From contig DASYHY010000109.1 in NCBI GenBank assembly GCA_036252795.1, positions 1 to 16,915 of the forward strand: DNA of 16,915 nucleotides, in the 5' to 3' direction. This DNA comes from Aurantimonas sp036252795. Its GTDB lineage: Bacteria > Pseudomonadota > Alphaproteobacteria > Rhizobiales > Rhizobiaceae. Position numbers and translations under genes: made by a program. This document shows positions 1 to 7,140 of this stretch, one piece after another. The notes under the pieces were generated by a model. The model saw nothing but the letters and a program-made list of their open reading frames with translations. It was not told where the DNA came from and did not search any database. Numbering within the stretch: position 1 is the stretch's first letter; the number at the start of each line of letters is the position of its first letter.

Positions 1-100
1 CGCCTTCCCGAACGTCTTGGGGAAGCTGCGCGAATAGGAGCGGACCTGGCTTTCGACGCGGTCGAACACGGGCGAGAAGGCGGGAATTTTAGCGGTCATG
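1..100 (-). CDS. ectB: Diaminobutyrate--2-oxoglutarate aminotransferase EctB, N-terminal fragment (cut by window edge)
   Basis: Only the first 33 codons are visible, read leftwards from an ATG at 100-98; the rest lies outside the window. The translation begins MTAKIPAFSPVFDRVESQVR and continues with a 'SYSRSFPKTF' segment, which fits the start of EctB, where an 'E..VRSY.R.FP..F' pattern is typical. EctB is the PLP-dependent aminotransferase that makes L-2,4-diaminobutyrate from aspartate semialdehyde, the first ectoine-specific step. It follows ectA by 52 nt on the same strand, the usual ectA-ectB order, so the two are probably cotranscribed and ectC should follow outside the window. I see no strong ribosome binding site before the ATG; an AAGAAAG stretch lies about 9 nt upstream. 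The identification rests on a short fragment plus gene order. Confidence 0.88.
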
Positions 101-152
101 AACACGTCTTTCTTGGGACGGTTGATCGAAGAAGGTGAAGACTTTCGGCGCC

Positions 153-710
153 TCAGGCGACGCTGCGCATCGGCAGCGCGTCGCGCTCGAACGGGCCGAT
201 CGAGACCAGATATTCCGTCTCGTGCTGGCCATCGAAATGATCGTCGCGCTTGAAGTGAGGCTGGCGGTTGAGATCGGCGTCGAGCGATTCGGCGATCGAG
301 CCGAACAGCGCCCACGACGCCTTGTTGTCCCTGGTGATGGTCGAGTGGACGCCGCTGACGTCGGAACAGACGTCACGTGCCAGGACGGAGGCGATCAGCC
401 GCCGCGCCAGACCTTGGCCGCGCGCGCTCTCGCTGACGCAGACCTGCCAGACGAATAGGACGTCGGGATCCTCGGGCGGGATGTAGCCCGACATCCAGCC
501 GACCACCGCGCCATCGATTTCCGCGAGCGCGCAGGTCGCGGCGAAATGCGAGCACTGGAGCAGGTTGCAGTACATCGAATTGTCGTCGAGCCCGGCCGTT
601 TCCTGCACCAGCGCCCAGACCGCGGCGCCATCCTCGGGGCGCGGCTTGCGGATGTGGGCCTTGCGGCTGGTAGGCAGGGTCTTGCGGGTGCTGACGTCGA
701 TCAAATGCAT
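153..710 (-). CDS. ectA: L-2,4-diaminobutyrate N-gamma-acetyltransferase EctA
   Basis: This is a GNAT-fold enzyme of 185 residues that acetylates diaminobutyrate with acetyl-CoA, the second step of ectoine synthesis in the cytoplasm. Visible family features are the start 'IRKPRPEDGAAVWALV' (about residues 20-35), the EctA-like 'LDDNSMYCNLLQC' (41-53), 'VVGWMSGYIPPEDPD' (69-83), and the acetyl-CoA pyrophosphate loop 'ARGQGLARRL' (96-105). The start was set at ATG 710-708 because GGAG lies 7 nt upstream. The frame is open further to a TTG at 737, but that has no ribosome binding site and would fall next to the presumed promoter. ectB lies 52 nt downstream. A MarR-family gene diverges upstream, and an 18-bp pseudopalindrome (742-759) sits on the promoter, which suggests repression relieved at high salinity. 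Confidence 0.95.
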   Translation of the reverse strand: MHLIDVSTRKTLPTSRKAHIRKPRPEDGAAVWALVQETAGLDDNSMYCNLLQCSHFAATCALAEIDGAVVGWMSGYIPPEDPDVLFVWQVCVSESARGQGLARRLIASVLARDVCSDVSGVHSTITRDNKASWALFGSIAESLDADLNRQPHFKRDDHFDGQHETEYLVSIGPFERDALPMRSVA

Positions 711-737
711 GAGGCGGCTCCGAGGCTGGTCAGCCAA

Positions 738-766
738 GAACTTAGTATGATCAAACTAAATGTCAA
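738..766 (-). promoter_or_regulatory. Probable ectA promoter
   Basis: On the minus strand a perfect -35 hexamer TTGACA lies at 766-761. The -10 region falls at about 744-738, where the match is weak (TAAGTT at 16 nt spacing). Transcription would start near 730-735, leaving a leader of about 25 nt before the ATG at 710. The stretch is clearly more AT-rich than its surroundings. The presumed operator at 742-759 occupies the whole spacer and -10, a geometry suited to repression. Confidence 0.55.
742..759. promoter_or_regulatory. 18-bp pseudopalindrome, probable EctR-type MarR operator
   Basis: The sequence TTAGTATGATCAAACTAA pairs with itself at 8 of 9 positions (the sixth pair is A/A). It sits between the divergent ectA and MarR genes and immediately downstream of the TTGACA -35 of ectA. 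MarR dimers typically bind imperfect palindromes of about 16-20 bp. From memory, the EctR1 site of Methylomicrobium also carries TTTAGT/ACTA-type half-sites, which the minus strand here resembles (ATTTAGT...ACTAAGT). Binding is inferred, not shown. Confidence 0.6.
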
Positions 767-932
767 TTGCTGCGTCGGATCCCTTCCGTCGCCGGCGCCG
801 AGATCACGCGAATCAAGCCACCGAAGTGAGATTAATGGGCATTTATCGCGTCTCTACCCCTTGATTTGGAACCGAAAATAATTCGTAAGGCTGAAAGATA
901 ACCGGAGAATGGCAGGGCGTGAACCGGCTTGG

Positions 933-948
933 GTTCGGCCGGCCGAAC
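933..948. repeat. Perfect 16-bp palindrome upstream of the MarR gene
   Basis: GTTCGGCCGGCCGAAC is an exact inverted repeat with no loop. It ends 42 bp before the TTG start of the MarR gene. With no spacer and no T-run it does not look like a terminator. It could be a second regulator-binding site controlling ectR, or a cruciform-prone site. It is unlike the AT-rich operator at 742-759, so if it binds a protein, that is probably a different one. Confidence 0.45.
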
Positions 949-990
949 GGCTAAGGTGTCTCGCTCGTGCCCAATGATGGATCGCGCTAA

Positions 991-1476
991 TTGGAAAACC
1001 GTACCAAGCGTGCCCTTACCGCCATGCGCAAGATCCTGCGCGCGACTGACCTCAACGCCAAGGCGCTGTTGGTTCAGACCGGCCTCACCGCCTCGCAGCT
1101 GATTTTCCTGCAGATGCTGGAGGAGGGCGAGGAGCAGACCGCCGGGCATCTGGCTTCCCGCATGGGCATCACCCAGGCGACGGCGACGGTGCTGATCCAC
1201 AAGCTCGAAGCGTCGGGCATGGTCCAGCGGCGCAAGGGCGAGACCGACCGCCGGCAGGTCTGGCTCTCTCTGACGCCTCGCGCGCGAGAAATCCTCACGA
1301 TCGCGCCTGACGGGTTGCATGCCCGCTTCAACGACCAGTTCCTGTCGCTGGAGGACTGGGAGCAACTGATGCTGATCGCGTCGCTGGAGCGCGTGGCGGC
1401 GATGCTGGCTCCCGATATCCAGGACGCTGTTCACCGCCTTGAAGCCGACCACCCTCTGGTGACCGACGTCGTCTGA
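991..1476 (+). CDS. ectR: MarR-family transcriptional regulator of ectoine genes (EctR-like)
   Basis: A 161-residue winged helix-turn-helix protein of the MarR family, normal in length. The HTH core 'TAGHLASRMGITQATATVLIH' spans about residues 50-70, and the wing 'RRKGETDRRQVWLSLTPRA' about 80-98; 'GLTASQLIFLQML' is the usual helix before the HTH. The frame opens directly after a stop at 988-990, so the start must be TTG 991 or a later codon such as ATG 1024. TTG 991 keeps the N-terminal helix 'TKRALTAMRKILRAT', which forms part of the MarR dimer interface, so it is preferred, although no good ribosome binding site precedes it. The gene diverges from ectA with a palindrome between them. The EctR role is inferred from this arrangement and from known EctR1-type repressors. 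Confidence 0.85.
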   Translation: MENRTKRALTAMRKILRATDLNAKALLVQTGLTASQLIFLQMLEEGEEQTAGHLASRMGITQATATVLIHKLEASGMVQRRKGETDRRQVWLSLTPRAREILTIAPDGLHARFNDQFLSLEDWEQLMLIASLERVAAMLAPDIQDAVHRLEADHPLVTDVV

Positions 1477-1494
1477 CGCCGTCGTCGGAAAGCG

Positions 1495-1522
1495 AAGCCG
1501 GGGAGGCGGATGGCGCCGGCTT
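1495..1522 (+). terminator. Weak stem-loop after the MarR gene
   Basis: AAGCCGG (1495-1501) and CCGGCTT (1516-1522) form a perfect 7-bp stem with a 14-nt loop, 18 nt after the MarR stop codon. Only a short run of T (1521-1523) follows, so this is at best a poor intrinsic terminator. It lies in the gap between two convergent genes, where termination is needed. Confidence 0.3.
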
Positions 1523-1547
1523 TCTGAATGTCGGGTGCGTGGCTCAT

Positions 1548-1593
1548 ACAGGTCCGCATGCTCGTACCGGAAACCGAGGGCGGCACGACCTGT
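1548..1593. repeat. Inverted repeat between convergent genes
   Basis: ACAGGTC (1548-1554) and GACCTGT (1587-1593) are exact 7-bp inverted arms separated by 32 nt. They lie in the gap between the MarR gene and the RND pump gene. The long loop makes a hairpin weak; it may help terminate transcription from either side or may be chance. GCTCGCT recurs just to the right, at the end of the pump gene. Confidence 0.25.
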
Positions 1594-1616
1594 CGCCGCT
1601 CGCTGGCGCTCGCTCG

Positions 1617-4600
1617 CTACTCCGCCGGCACGGTCTCGCCGGCTGGTCTTGCCGGCTCCTGCGTGCCGCGCGGCGCTTCTCGGCGGGCGAGCAGCCTGTA
1701 GAAGAGCGGGATGAAGAAGATCGCGACGAAGGTCGCGGCCAGCATGCCGCCGATGACGCCGGTGCCGATCGAGTGGCGGCTGGCCGAGCCGGCGCCGGTC
1801 GAAATCGCCAGCGGCACCACGCCGAGGATGAAGGCGAGCGAGGTCATGATGATCGGCCGGAAGCGCAGCTTGGCGCCTTCCAGCGCGGCGTCGAAGGCCG
1901 AGAGTCCCTCCTGCCGCTTCAGGACGGCGAATTCGACGATCAGGATGGCGTTCTTGGCCGCCAGTCCCACCAGCGTCACAAGGCCGATCTGGAAATAGAC
2001 GTCGTTGTCGAGGCCGCGCAGCCAGATCGCCAGCAGGGCGCCGAGCATGGCGAACGGCACCGCCAAAAGGACGGCGATCGGCAGCGACCAGCGCTCGTAC
2101 TGCGCCGAGAGGATCAGGAACACCATCAGGATGCCGAAGCCGATCGCAACCAGCCCGGTGCCGCCCGAAGCGATCTCCTGGTAGGCCGAGCCGGTCCAGG
2201 CGACCTGATAGCCGTCCGGCAGGTTCGCCGCGGCGACTTCCTGCATCGCCTGCAGCGCCTGACCGGATGAATAGCCGGGGGCGGGGCCGCCCGAGACCTT
2301 GGCCGCGTTGAAGGCGTTGAACCGCTCGATCAGGTCGGGGCCGACCACGCGCTCCACCGTCAGCAGCGTGTCGAGCGGGATCATCGAGCCGTTCGACGCC
2401 TGGACATAGACGAAGCGTAGGTCGTCCGGCTTCTCGCGGAAATCGGATTCCGACTGCAGCGACACGCGGTAGTTGCGCCCCAGCAGCGTGAAGTCGTTGA
2501 CGTAGAGCGAGCCGAAGGTCGACTGCATCGTCTCGAAGATCGACGAGATCGGCACGTCGAGCGCCTTGGCCTTCTGGCGGTCGACGTCGATCTGGTACTG
2601 CGGCACGTTCGCCGAGAAGGTGGTGCGCACGCCGGCGAGTTCCGGCCGTTCGGCGGCGGCCGCGACCAGCGCGTTGGTCGCCTCGATCAGCGACTGCGCG
2701 CCGGCATTGCGCCGGTCCTGGACGAACAGGTCGAAGCCGCCGGTGGTCGACAGGCCCTGGATCGGCGGCGGGTTGAAGGCCAGCACCATGCCGTCCTCGA
2801 TCCCGGCATTCATGCCGATGAATGGGCCGACGAGATTGCGGGCATCGAGCGCCGGATCCTCGCGCAGCGCCCATTCCTTGAGGCTGACGAAGGCGACGCC
2901 GGCGCTGGATTTCTGGGTGCCGGCGAGAAGATCGAATCCGGCGAAGGCGGTGACGTCCTGCACCGCCGGGTGCTGGCGCAGATTTTCGCTGACCTGCGCC
3001 ATCACCTCGGTGGTGCGCGACAGCGAGGCGGCGGGCGGCAGGATGGCGATCGCGAAATTGACGCCCTGATCCTCGTCGGGGACGAGCGAGCCGGGGATCG
3101 TCTGGAACATGTAGTAGCTGCCGCCGACGACGCCGGCGAACAGCACCAGCGCCAGGAGCGCCCGGCGCATGATGAAGGCGACGCCCGCCCCATAGGCATT
3201 CGTCAATTTGTCGAACCCGCGGTTGAACCAGCGGAAGGGCGCCCATGGCTCCGAATGGGTATTCTTCAGCAGGACCCCGCAGAGCGCCGGCGTCAGCGTC
3301 AGCGCGACGATGCCGGAGATCGTGACGGAGACCGCGATGGTCACCGCGAACTGCCGGTACATCGTCCCCGCGAGGCCGCCGAGGAAGGCGACCGGGATGA
3401 ACACCGCGCACAGCACGAGGACGATGGCGATCACCGGCCCGGCGACTTCCGTCATCGCCTTGGCGGTGGCGTCCTTGGCGTTGAGCCCTTCGGTGCGCAT
3501 GATCCGCTCGACGTTCTCGAGCACGACGATGGCGTCGTCGACGACGATGCCGATTGCCAGCACCAGGCCGAACAGCGTCAGGAGGTTGATCGAGAAGCCC
3601 AGCGCCAGCAGCACGCCGAACGTGCCGATGATCGAGACCGGCACCGCCAGCATCGGGATCAGCGTCGCGCGGAAGCTCTGCAGGAAGACGAAGACGACGA
3701 TGAACACCAGCACCATCGCCTCCATGAAGGTGATCACCACCTCCTCGATCGAGGCCTCGATGAACTTCGTGGTGTCGTAGGGGATCGCGTAGGCGATCCC
3801 GCTCGGGAAGTTGGCGGAGAGCTCGTCCATGCGCGCGCGCACGCCGGCCAGCGTGTCCAGCGCGTTGGCGCCCGGCTGCAGGTAGATGCCGATCGGCACG
3901 GTCGGGACGCCGTTATAGGTGGCGTTGAACCCGTAATCCTGCGCCCCGAGCTCGATCCGCGCGACGTCCTTCAGCAGCAGCGACGCGGCGTTGGCGTCCG
4001 AGCGCAGGATGATGTTCTCGAAGGCGGCGGCGTCGGGCAGGCGCCCCGCCGTGGTCACCGAATAGGTGAAGGCGAGGTCGCTGTCCGACGGCTCGGCCCC
4101 GAACTGGCCGGCGGCGAACTGGGCGTTCTGGTCGCGGATCGCCGTGGCAACGTCGCCGGGCGTCAGGCCGTAGGAGGCGAGCGCGTCCGGGCGCAGCCAG
4201 ATGCGCATGGAATAGTTGCGGGCGCCGAAGAGCTGCGCCTCGCCGATGCCCGGCAGCCGCTTCAGCTCGTCGAGCACGTTCAGCAGCACGTAGTTCGACA
4301 CGTAGGTCGCATCGTAGCGCGGGTCCTGCGACGACATGGACAGGACCGCGAGGATCGAGGAGTTCTGCTTGGCGACCGTCACGCCGAGCCGCTGCACCTC
4401 CTGCGGCAGCGAGGCGTTGGCCTGCTGCACCCGATTGTTCACGTTGATCGTCGCCTGGTCGGGGTCGGTGCCGCTGGCAAAGGTCACGGTGATGGTCGCC
4501 GAACCCGTCGAGGAGTTCGTCGACTGCATGTATAGCATGTCCTCGACGCCGTTGATCTGCTGCTCGATCGGCGCGGACACGGTCTGGGCGATGGTCTCGG

Positions 4601-4763
4601 CGCTGGCGCCGGGATAGGCGGCACGCACCTGCACCTGTGGCGGCACCAACTCGGGATACTGCTCGATCGGCAGCGCCGTGATCGACAGCAGGCCGCCGAG
4701 CGTGATGAGGATCGAGATGACCGCCGCGAAGATCGGCCGGTCGACGAAGAAGCGGGCGTTCAC
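1617..4763 (-). CDS. RND-family (HAE1) multidrug efflux pump inner-membrane subunit, AcrB/MexB/BepE-like
   Basis: This 1048-residue proton-driven pump subunit takes drugs, detergents or bile-like compounds from the periplasm and inner membrane and passes them to an outer-membrane channel. Length matches AcrB (1049). The N-terminus 'NARFFVDRPIFAAVISILI' is the classic TM1 start. The TM4 proton-relay pair is present as D409-D410 in 'GIVVDDAIVVLENVERIM', equivalent to AcrB D407/D408, and the TM10 lysine as K937 in 'GLAAKNAILIVEFA', equivalent to AcrB K940. The GTG start overlaps the stop of the upstream membrane fusion gene by 4 bp (GTGA), so the two are translationally coupled. Expression is probably controlled by the divergent TetR gene beyond the fusion protein. 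Drug range cannot be read from the sequence, and no TolC-type gene is present. Confidence 0.95.
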   Translation of the reverse strand: MNARFFVDRPIFAAVISILITLGGLLSITALPIEQYPELVPPQVQVRAAYPGASAETIAQTVSAPIEQQINGVEDMLYMQSTNSSTGSATITVTFASGTDPDQATINVNNRVQQANASLPQEVQRLGVTVAKQNSSILAVLSMSSQDPRYDATYVSNYVLLNVLDELKRLPGIGEAQLFGARNYSMRIWLRPDALASYGLTPGDVATAIRDQNAQFAAGQFGAEPSDSDLAFTYSVTTAGRLPDAAAFENIILRSDANAASLLLKDVARIELGAQDYGFNATYNGVPTVPIGIYLQPGANALDTLAGVRARMDELSANFPSGIAYAIPYDTTKFIEASIEEVVITFMEAMVLVFIVVFVFLQSFRATLIPMLAVPVSIIGTFGVLLALGFSINLLTLFGLVLAIGIVVDDAIVVLENVERIMRTEGLNAKDATAKAMTEVAGPVIAIVLVLCAVFIPVAFLGGLAGTMYRQFAVTIAVSVTISGIVALTLTPALCGVLLKNTHSEPWAPFRWFNRGFDKLTNAYGAGVAFIMRRALLALVLFAGVVGGSYYMFQTIPGSLVPDEDQGVNFAIAILPPAASLSRTTEVMAQVSENLRQHPAVQDVTAFAGFDLLAGTQKSSAGVAFVSLKEWALREDPALDARNLVGPFIGMNAGIEDGMVLAFNPPPIQGLSTTGGFDLFVQDRRNAGAQSLIEATNALVAAAAERPELAGVRTTFSANVPQYQIDVDRQKAKALDVPISSIFETMQSTFGSLYVNDFTLLGRNYRVSLQSESDFREKPDDLRFVYVQASNGSMIPLDTLLTVERVVGPDLIERFNAFNAAKVSGGPAPGYSSGQALQAMQEVAAANLPDGYQVAWTGSAYQEIASGGTGLVAIGFGILMVFLILSAQYERWSLPIAVLLAVPFAMLGALLAIWLRGLDNDVYFQIGLVTLVGLAAKNAILIVEFAVLKRQEGLSAFDAALEGAKLRFRPIIMTSLAFILGVVPLAISTGAGSASRHSIGTGVIGGMLAATFVAIFFIPLFYRLLARREAPRGTQEPARPAGETVPAE

Positions 4764-6193
4764 TGCTCGGACTCCGCGCTTTCCTGGCCGGCACGCGCCG
4801 CCGCGCCGTCGGGCAGGGCGGTCAGCGGCACGGGGGGAGCGGCATCCGCCTGCTCGCCGCCCGGCGCAGCCGCCTCAGGCACTTCGGCCGCCGCTGCTTC
4901 GGGCACTTCGTCCGCCGTCGCCTCAGGGACATCGCCGGACGCGGCGTCCGGCACGGCATCCGGCGCTGTCGCCGCCGATTCTTCCGGCGTCACCGCGGCC
5001 GGCACATCGGGTTGCGCGGGCTGCGCGGCCGGCTCCGCCGCAGTCTCGGCACTGCCAGCCTCGACGCTCCCGGCCTCGTGCGGCGCGACGGGAGCATTGG
5101 GCCGCACCTTGACGACGCCCTCGACGATCACCCGGTCGCCATCCGCAAGGCCGTCCGCGAGCAGCAGCGAGCCTTCCAGTTCGCGATCGACCCGCACCGG
5201 GCGGACTTCCGCGACGTTCTCCGCATTGACCGTGTAGACGAAGGTGCCCTGCGGCCCCTGCATCAGGGCTGCCGTCGGCACGGTGATGGCATCGTCCACC
5301 ATCAGCCCCTCGACGCGCAGCCGCACGAACTGGCCGGGCAGGAGCTTGTCCGAGGGGTTCGGCAGCACGGCGCGCGACAGGATCGTGCCGGTCTGGGAGT
5401 CGATCGAGGTCGAGGTGAAGTCGATCGTGCCGGTCTGGTCGTAGGTGGCGCCGTCGCCGAAGGCGACCGTCACCTTCAGGTTCGAGGGGCCCGAACCGCC
5501 CTGCAGCCGGCCGCTGTCGATCAGGTCGCGGATCGAAGCGGCCTCGCGGTCGGCGGCGGAAAAATTGACGTAGATCGGGTCGAGCTGGCTGATCCGCGTG
5601 AGCAGGTCGCCGGTGTTGAGGAGGCTCCCCTCCGGCACCTGCTCGAGGCTGGTGATGCCGCTGACCGGCGCCTCGACCGTCGCATAGCCGAGCGACAGCG
5701 TCGCGGTGCGCAGCTGCGCCTCGGCGGCGGCGACCTGCGCGGCCGCCAGTTCGCGCGCCGACACGGCGTCGTCGAGGGCGGCGCGGCTGGAGGCGCCGCT
5801 CTGCGCCAGCGTGCGGGCACGCTCCTCCGTCCGCTGCGCCTGCCCGAGCTGGGCTTCCGCCTGCAGCACCTCGGCGCGCGCCAGCGCGACCTGCGCCTCG
5901 TAGGGCGCCGAATCGATGCGGAAGAGGAGGGTGCCCTGCGCGACGCGGGCGCCCTCCTCGAAATTGCGCTCCAGGAGGATGCCGCCGACGCGGGCGCGAA
6001 CCTCGACCTCCCGCGACGCGGCGACGCGTCCGGCATATTCGTAAGGCACCGGCAGCGTCCGGCTCTCGACGGTCATGACGGTGACGGCAGGCGGCGGCGG
6101 CGCGTCGCCGCCTTGCGCCTGCGCCGGCGCGACGGCGCAGGCGAGCAGCCCCGTCAGGGCGGCAATCCGAAGAAACGCTTTCGATCCGGACAT
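4760..6193 (-). CDS. RND efflux periplasmic membrane fusion protein (AcrA/MexA/BepD-like) with long acidic Ala/Pro tail
   Basis: A 477-residue adaptor that links the inner-membrane pump to an outer-membrane channel. A signal sequence covers about residues 1-26. 'LLAC' at the end of its hydrophobic core could be a weak lipobox, or cleavage could follow 'AQA'. Then come the barrel-sandwich strand 'VEVRARVGGILLERNFEEGARVAQGTLLF', an alpha-hairpin rich in Ala/Gln (about 90-160), the returning lipoyl half 'YATVEAPVSGI', the beta-barrel 'LNTGDLLTRISQLDPIYVNFS', and the membrane-proximal domain 'GDRVIVEGVVKVRPNAPV'. After residue 368 a low-complexity tail of about 109 residues extends past the usual family end (AcrA is 397 residues). 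ATG 6193 is the only start that gives the signal sequence. A promoter, TTGCTG-17-TATGTA, lies upstream within the TetR operator region. Confidence 0.93.
   Translation of the reverse strand: MSGSKAFLRIAALTGLLACAVAPAQAQGGDAPPPPAVTVMTVESRTLPVPYEYAGRVAASREVEVRARVGGILLERNFEEGARVAQGTLLFRIDSAPYEAQVALARAEVLQAEAQLGQAQRTEERARTLAQSGASSRAALDDAVSARELAAAQVAAAEAQLRTATLSLGYATVEAPVSGITSLEQVPEGSLLNTGDLLTRISQLDPIYVNFSAADREAASIRDLIDSGRLQGGSGPSNLKVTVAFGDGATYDQTGTIDFTSTSIDSQTGTILSRAVLPNPSDKLLPGQFVRLRVEGLMVDDAITVPTAALMQGPQGTFVYTVNAENVAEVRPVRVDRELEGSLLLADGLADGDRVIVEGVVKVRPNAPVAPHEAGSVEAGSAETAAEPAAQPAQPDVPAAVTPEESAATAPDAVPDAASGDVPEATADEVPEAAAAEVPEAAAPGGEQADAAPPVPLTALPDGAAARAGQESAESEQ
4865..4936 (-). repeat. Three tandem 8-codon units in the fusion-protein tail
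   Basis: Residues 420-443 of the membrane fusion protein read GDVPEATA, DEVPEAAA and AEVPEAAA in direct succession, a 24-bp unit repeated three times with slight drift. It lies within an Ala/Pro/Glu/Asp-rich, probably disordered C-terminal tail (from about residue 369, positions 5089-4763). Slipped-strand expansion would explain it. Confidence 0.7.
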
Positions 6194-6229
6194 CTGGAAT
6201 CACTTTCCGGCCGCTACGGCCCCGTCCCC

Positions 6230-6271
6230 TTGCATTGCAACATACATACAGCCATAAATGTATTGCAGCAA
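6230..6271. promoter_or_regulatory. TetR/AcrR-type operator and overlapping divergent promoters
   Basis: The gap between the fusion-protein gene and the TetR gene is dense with symmetry. TTGCATTGCAA (6230-6240) is a perfect 11-bp palindrome and TTGCAGCAA (6263-6271) a perfect 9-bp one. ATACAT (6242-6247) pairs with ATGTAT (6258-6263), and TGCAA (6236-6240) with TTGCA (6263-6267). The TACATACA/ATGTAT elements resemble the E. coli AcrR box as I remember it. On the minus strand -35 TTGCTG (6271-6266), a 17-nt spacer and -10 TATGTA (6248-6243) make a good pump promoter lying entirely inside the symmetric region. Repressor binding is inferred. Confidence 0.65.
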
Positions 6272-6282
6272 GGGAGGTCCAG

Positions 6283-6963
6283 TTGCGACGCACCAAGCAG
6301 GATGCACTGCTGACCCGCGAGGCCATTCTCGACGCCGCCGAGGCACGCTTCTACGAATTCGGCGTCGCCGCCACCACGCTGTCCCACATCGCTGCCGAAG
6401 CCGGGCTGACCCGCGGCGCCATCTACTGGCACTTTCCCAACAAGCTCGAACTGTTCCGCGCCATGCAGGAGCGGGCGCGGCTGCCGCAGGAAGCCTTCTT
6501 CAAGTCTCACAAGCCAGACGGGCGGCGCTCGCTGGAGGAACTCTACACCAATTCGATCGAGGCGTTCCGCCATCTCGAACGCGACGAGCGCGCCCGCAGG
6601 ATCCTGACGATCCTGCTGCTGCGATGCGAGTATGTGGGCGAGATGCAGGCGGCGATGATGCGACGTACCGACGCGGACAACGCCATGCACAGGACGATCA
6701 CCGCGATCTTCGCCGCCGTCCGCAATCGCGGCGAGTTGAAGCCCGAGTGGCAACCGGAAGTCGCGGCCACCGCCTATGTCTGCGCCGTGGGCGGGGTGAT
6801 CTCCGAATGGCTGCGGTCCGACGGAGGCTTCGACCTGGTGACGGTTGGCAGCCGCGTCGTGCGCAGCGTCATCGCCGGCTTCGCCTGTCCGAATGTGCCC
6901 GTCGCCTGCCTGGAGGAGATCACCGTCGCGGCGGCCCGCGCGGAGCAGGGCGAGGGGGCTTGA
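6283..6963 (+). CDS. TetR/AcrR-family transcriptional repressor of the RND pump
   Basis: A 226-residue TetR-family regulator. The DNA-binding domain is at the N-terminus: 'TREAILDAAEARFYEFGV' (about 11-28) then the HTH 'TTLSHIAAEAGLTRGAIYWHFPNK' (about 31-54), the pattern typical of AcrR/TtgR/BepR-type repressors. The remaining helices form the ligand and dimer domain. The start was placed at TTG 6283-6285 because AGGGAGG (6271-6277) lies 5 nt upstream. The frame stays open to 6235, but the extra 16 residues would be encoded by the operator itself. It diverges from the pump operon, and the shared symmetric region suggests it represses both directions until a pump substrate binds. The substrate is unknown. 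Confidence 0.92.
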   Translation: MRRTKQDALLTREAILDAAEARFYEFGVAATTLSHIAAEAGLTRGAIYWHFPNKLELFRAMQERARLPQEAFFKSHKPDGRRSLEELYTNSIEAFRHLERDERARRILTILLLRCEYVGEMQAAMMRRTDADNAMHRTITAIFAAVRNRGELKPEWQPEVAATAYVCAVGGVISEWLRSDGGFDLVTVGSRVVRSVIAGFACPNVPVACLEEITVAAARAEQGEGA

Positions 6964-7140
6964 GGCCGCATGGCAGGCGCTTTGGCAGGAATGCGCAGTT
7001 TTCTTTCGCGGATCGGGGGATATTTGGAACGCCCGATGCTGAACCGGCGCGCGTCAGGGTCTATGTAGCGGCGAACTGTCATGGCGGCGTGGCCCGGCTG
7101 GCCCGGAAATGCCGTGCAGCGGAACGAAAGGAAGTGCCTG

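Noticed and set aside
711..737. Upstream extension of EctA to a TTG start at 737
   Set aside because: It has no ribosome binding site and would lie next to the -10 region. ATG 710 has GGAG at proper spacing.
868..888. GGAAC at 868-872 as a possible EcfG promoter for the MarR gene
   Set aside because: No CGTT lies 16-17 nt downstream; the nearest CGT is at 11 nt.
909..977. 22-codon open frame (MAGREPAWVRPAERLRCLAR...) ahead of the MarR gene, a possible leader peptide
   Set aside because: GGAG is only 1-2 nt from the ATG, too close for initiation, and the codons overlap the 16-bp palindrome. There is no evidence it is translated.
832..3411. Long open frame (859 codons) overlapping the RND pump gene on the same strand
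   Set aside because: It is an out-of-frame shadow of the pump gene and runs through the MarR gene on the opposite strand. The product is Arg/Ala/Gly-rich with no family signature, as expected in very GC-rich DNA.
2970..4535. 521-codon plus-strand frame antisense to the RND pump
   Set aside because: The product is almost entirely Arg, Asp, Gln, His, Glu and Val in low-complexity runs, the mirror of a membrane protein's codons. It has no start signal or known domain.
5012..6313. 433-codon plus-strand frame antisense to the membrane fusion protein
   Set aside because: It is a composition artefact like the others, and it crosses the divergent operator and the TetR start.
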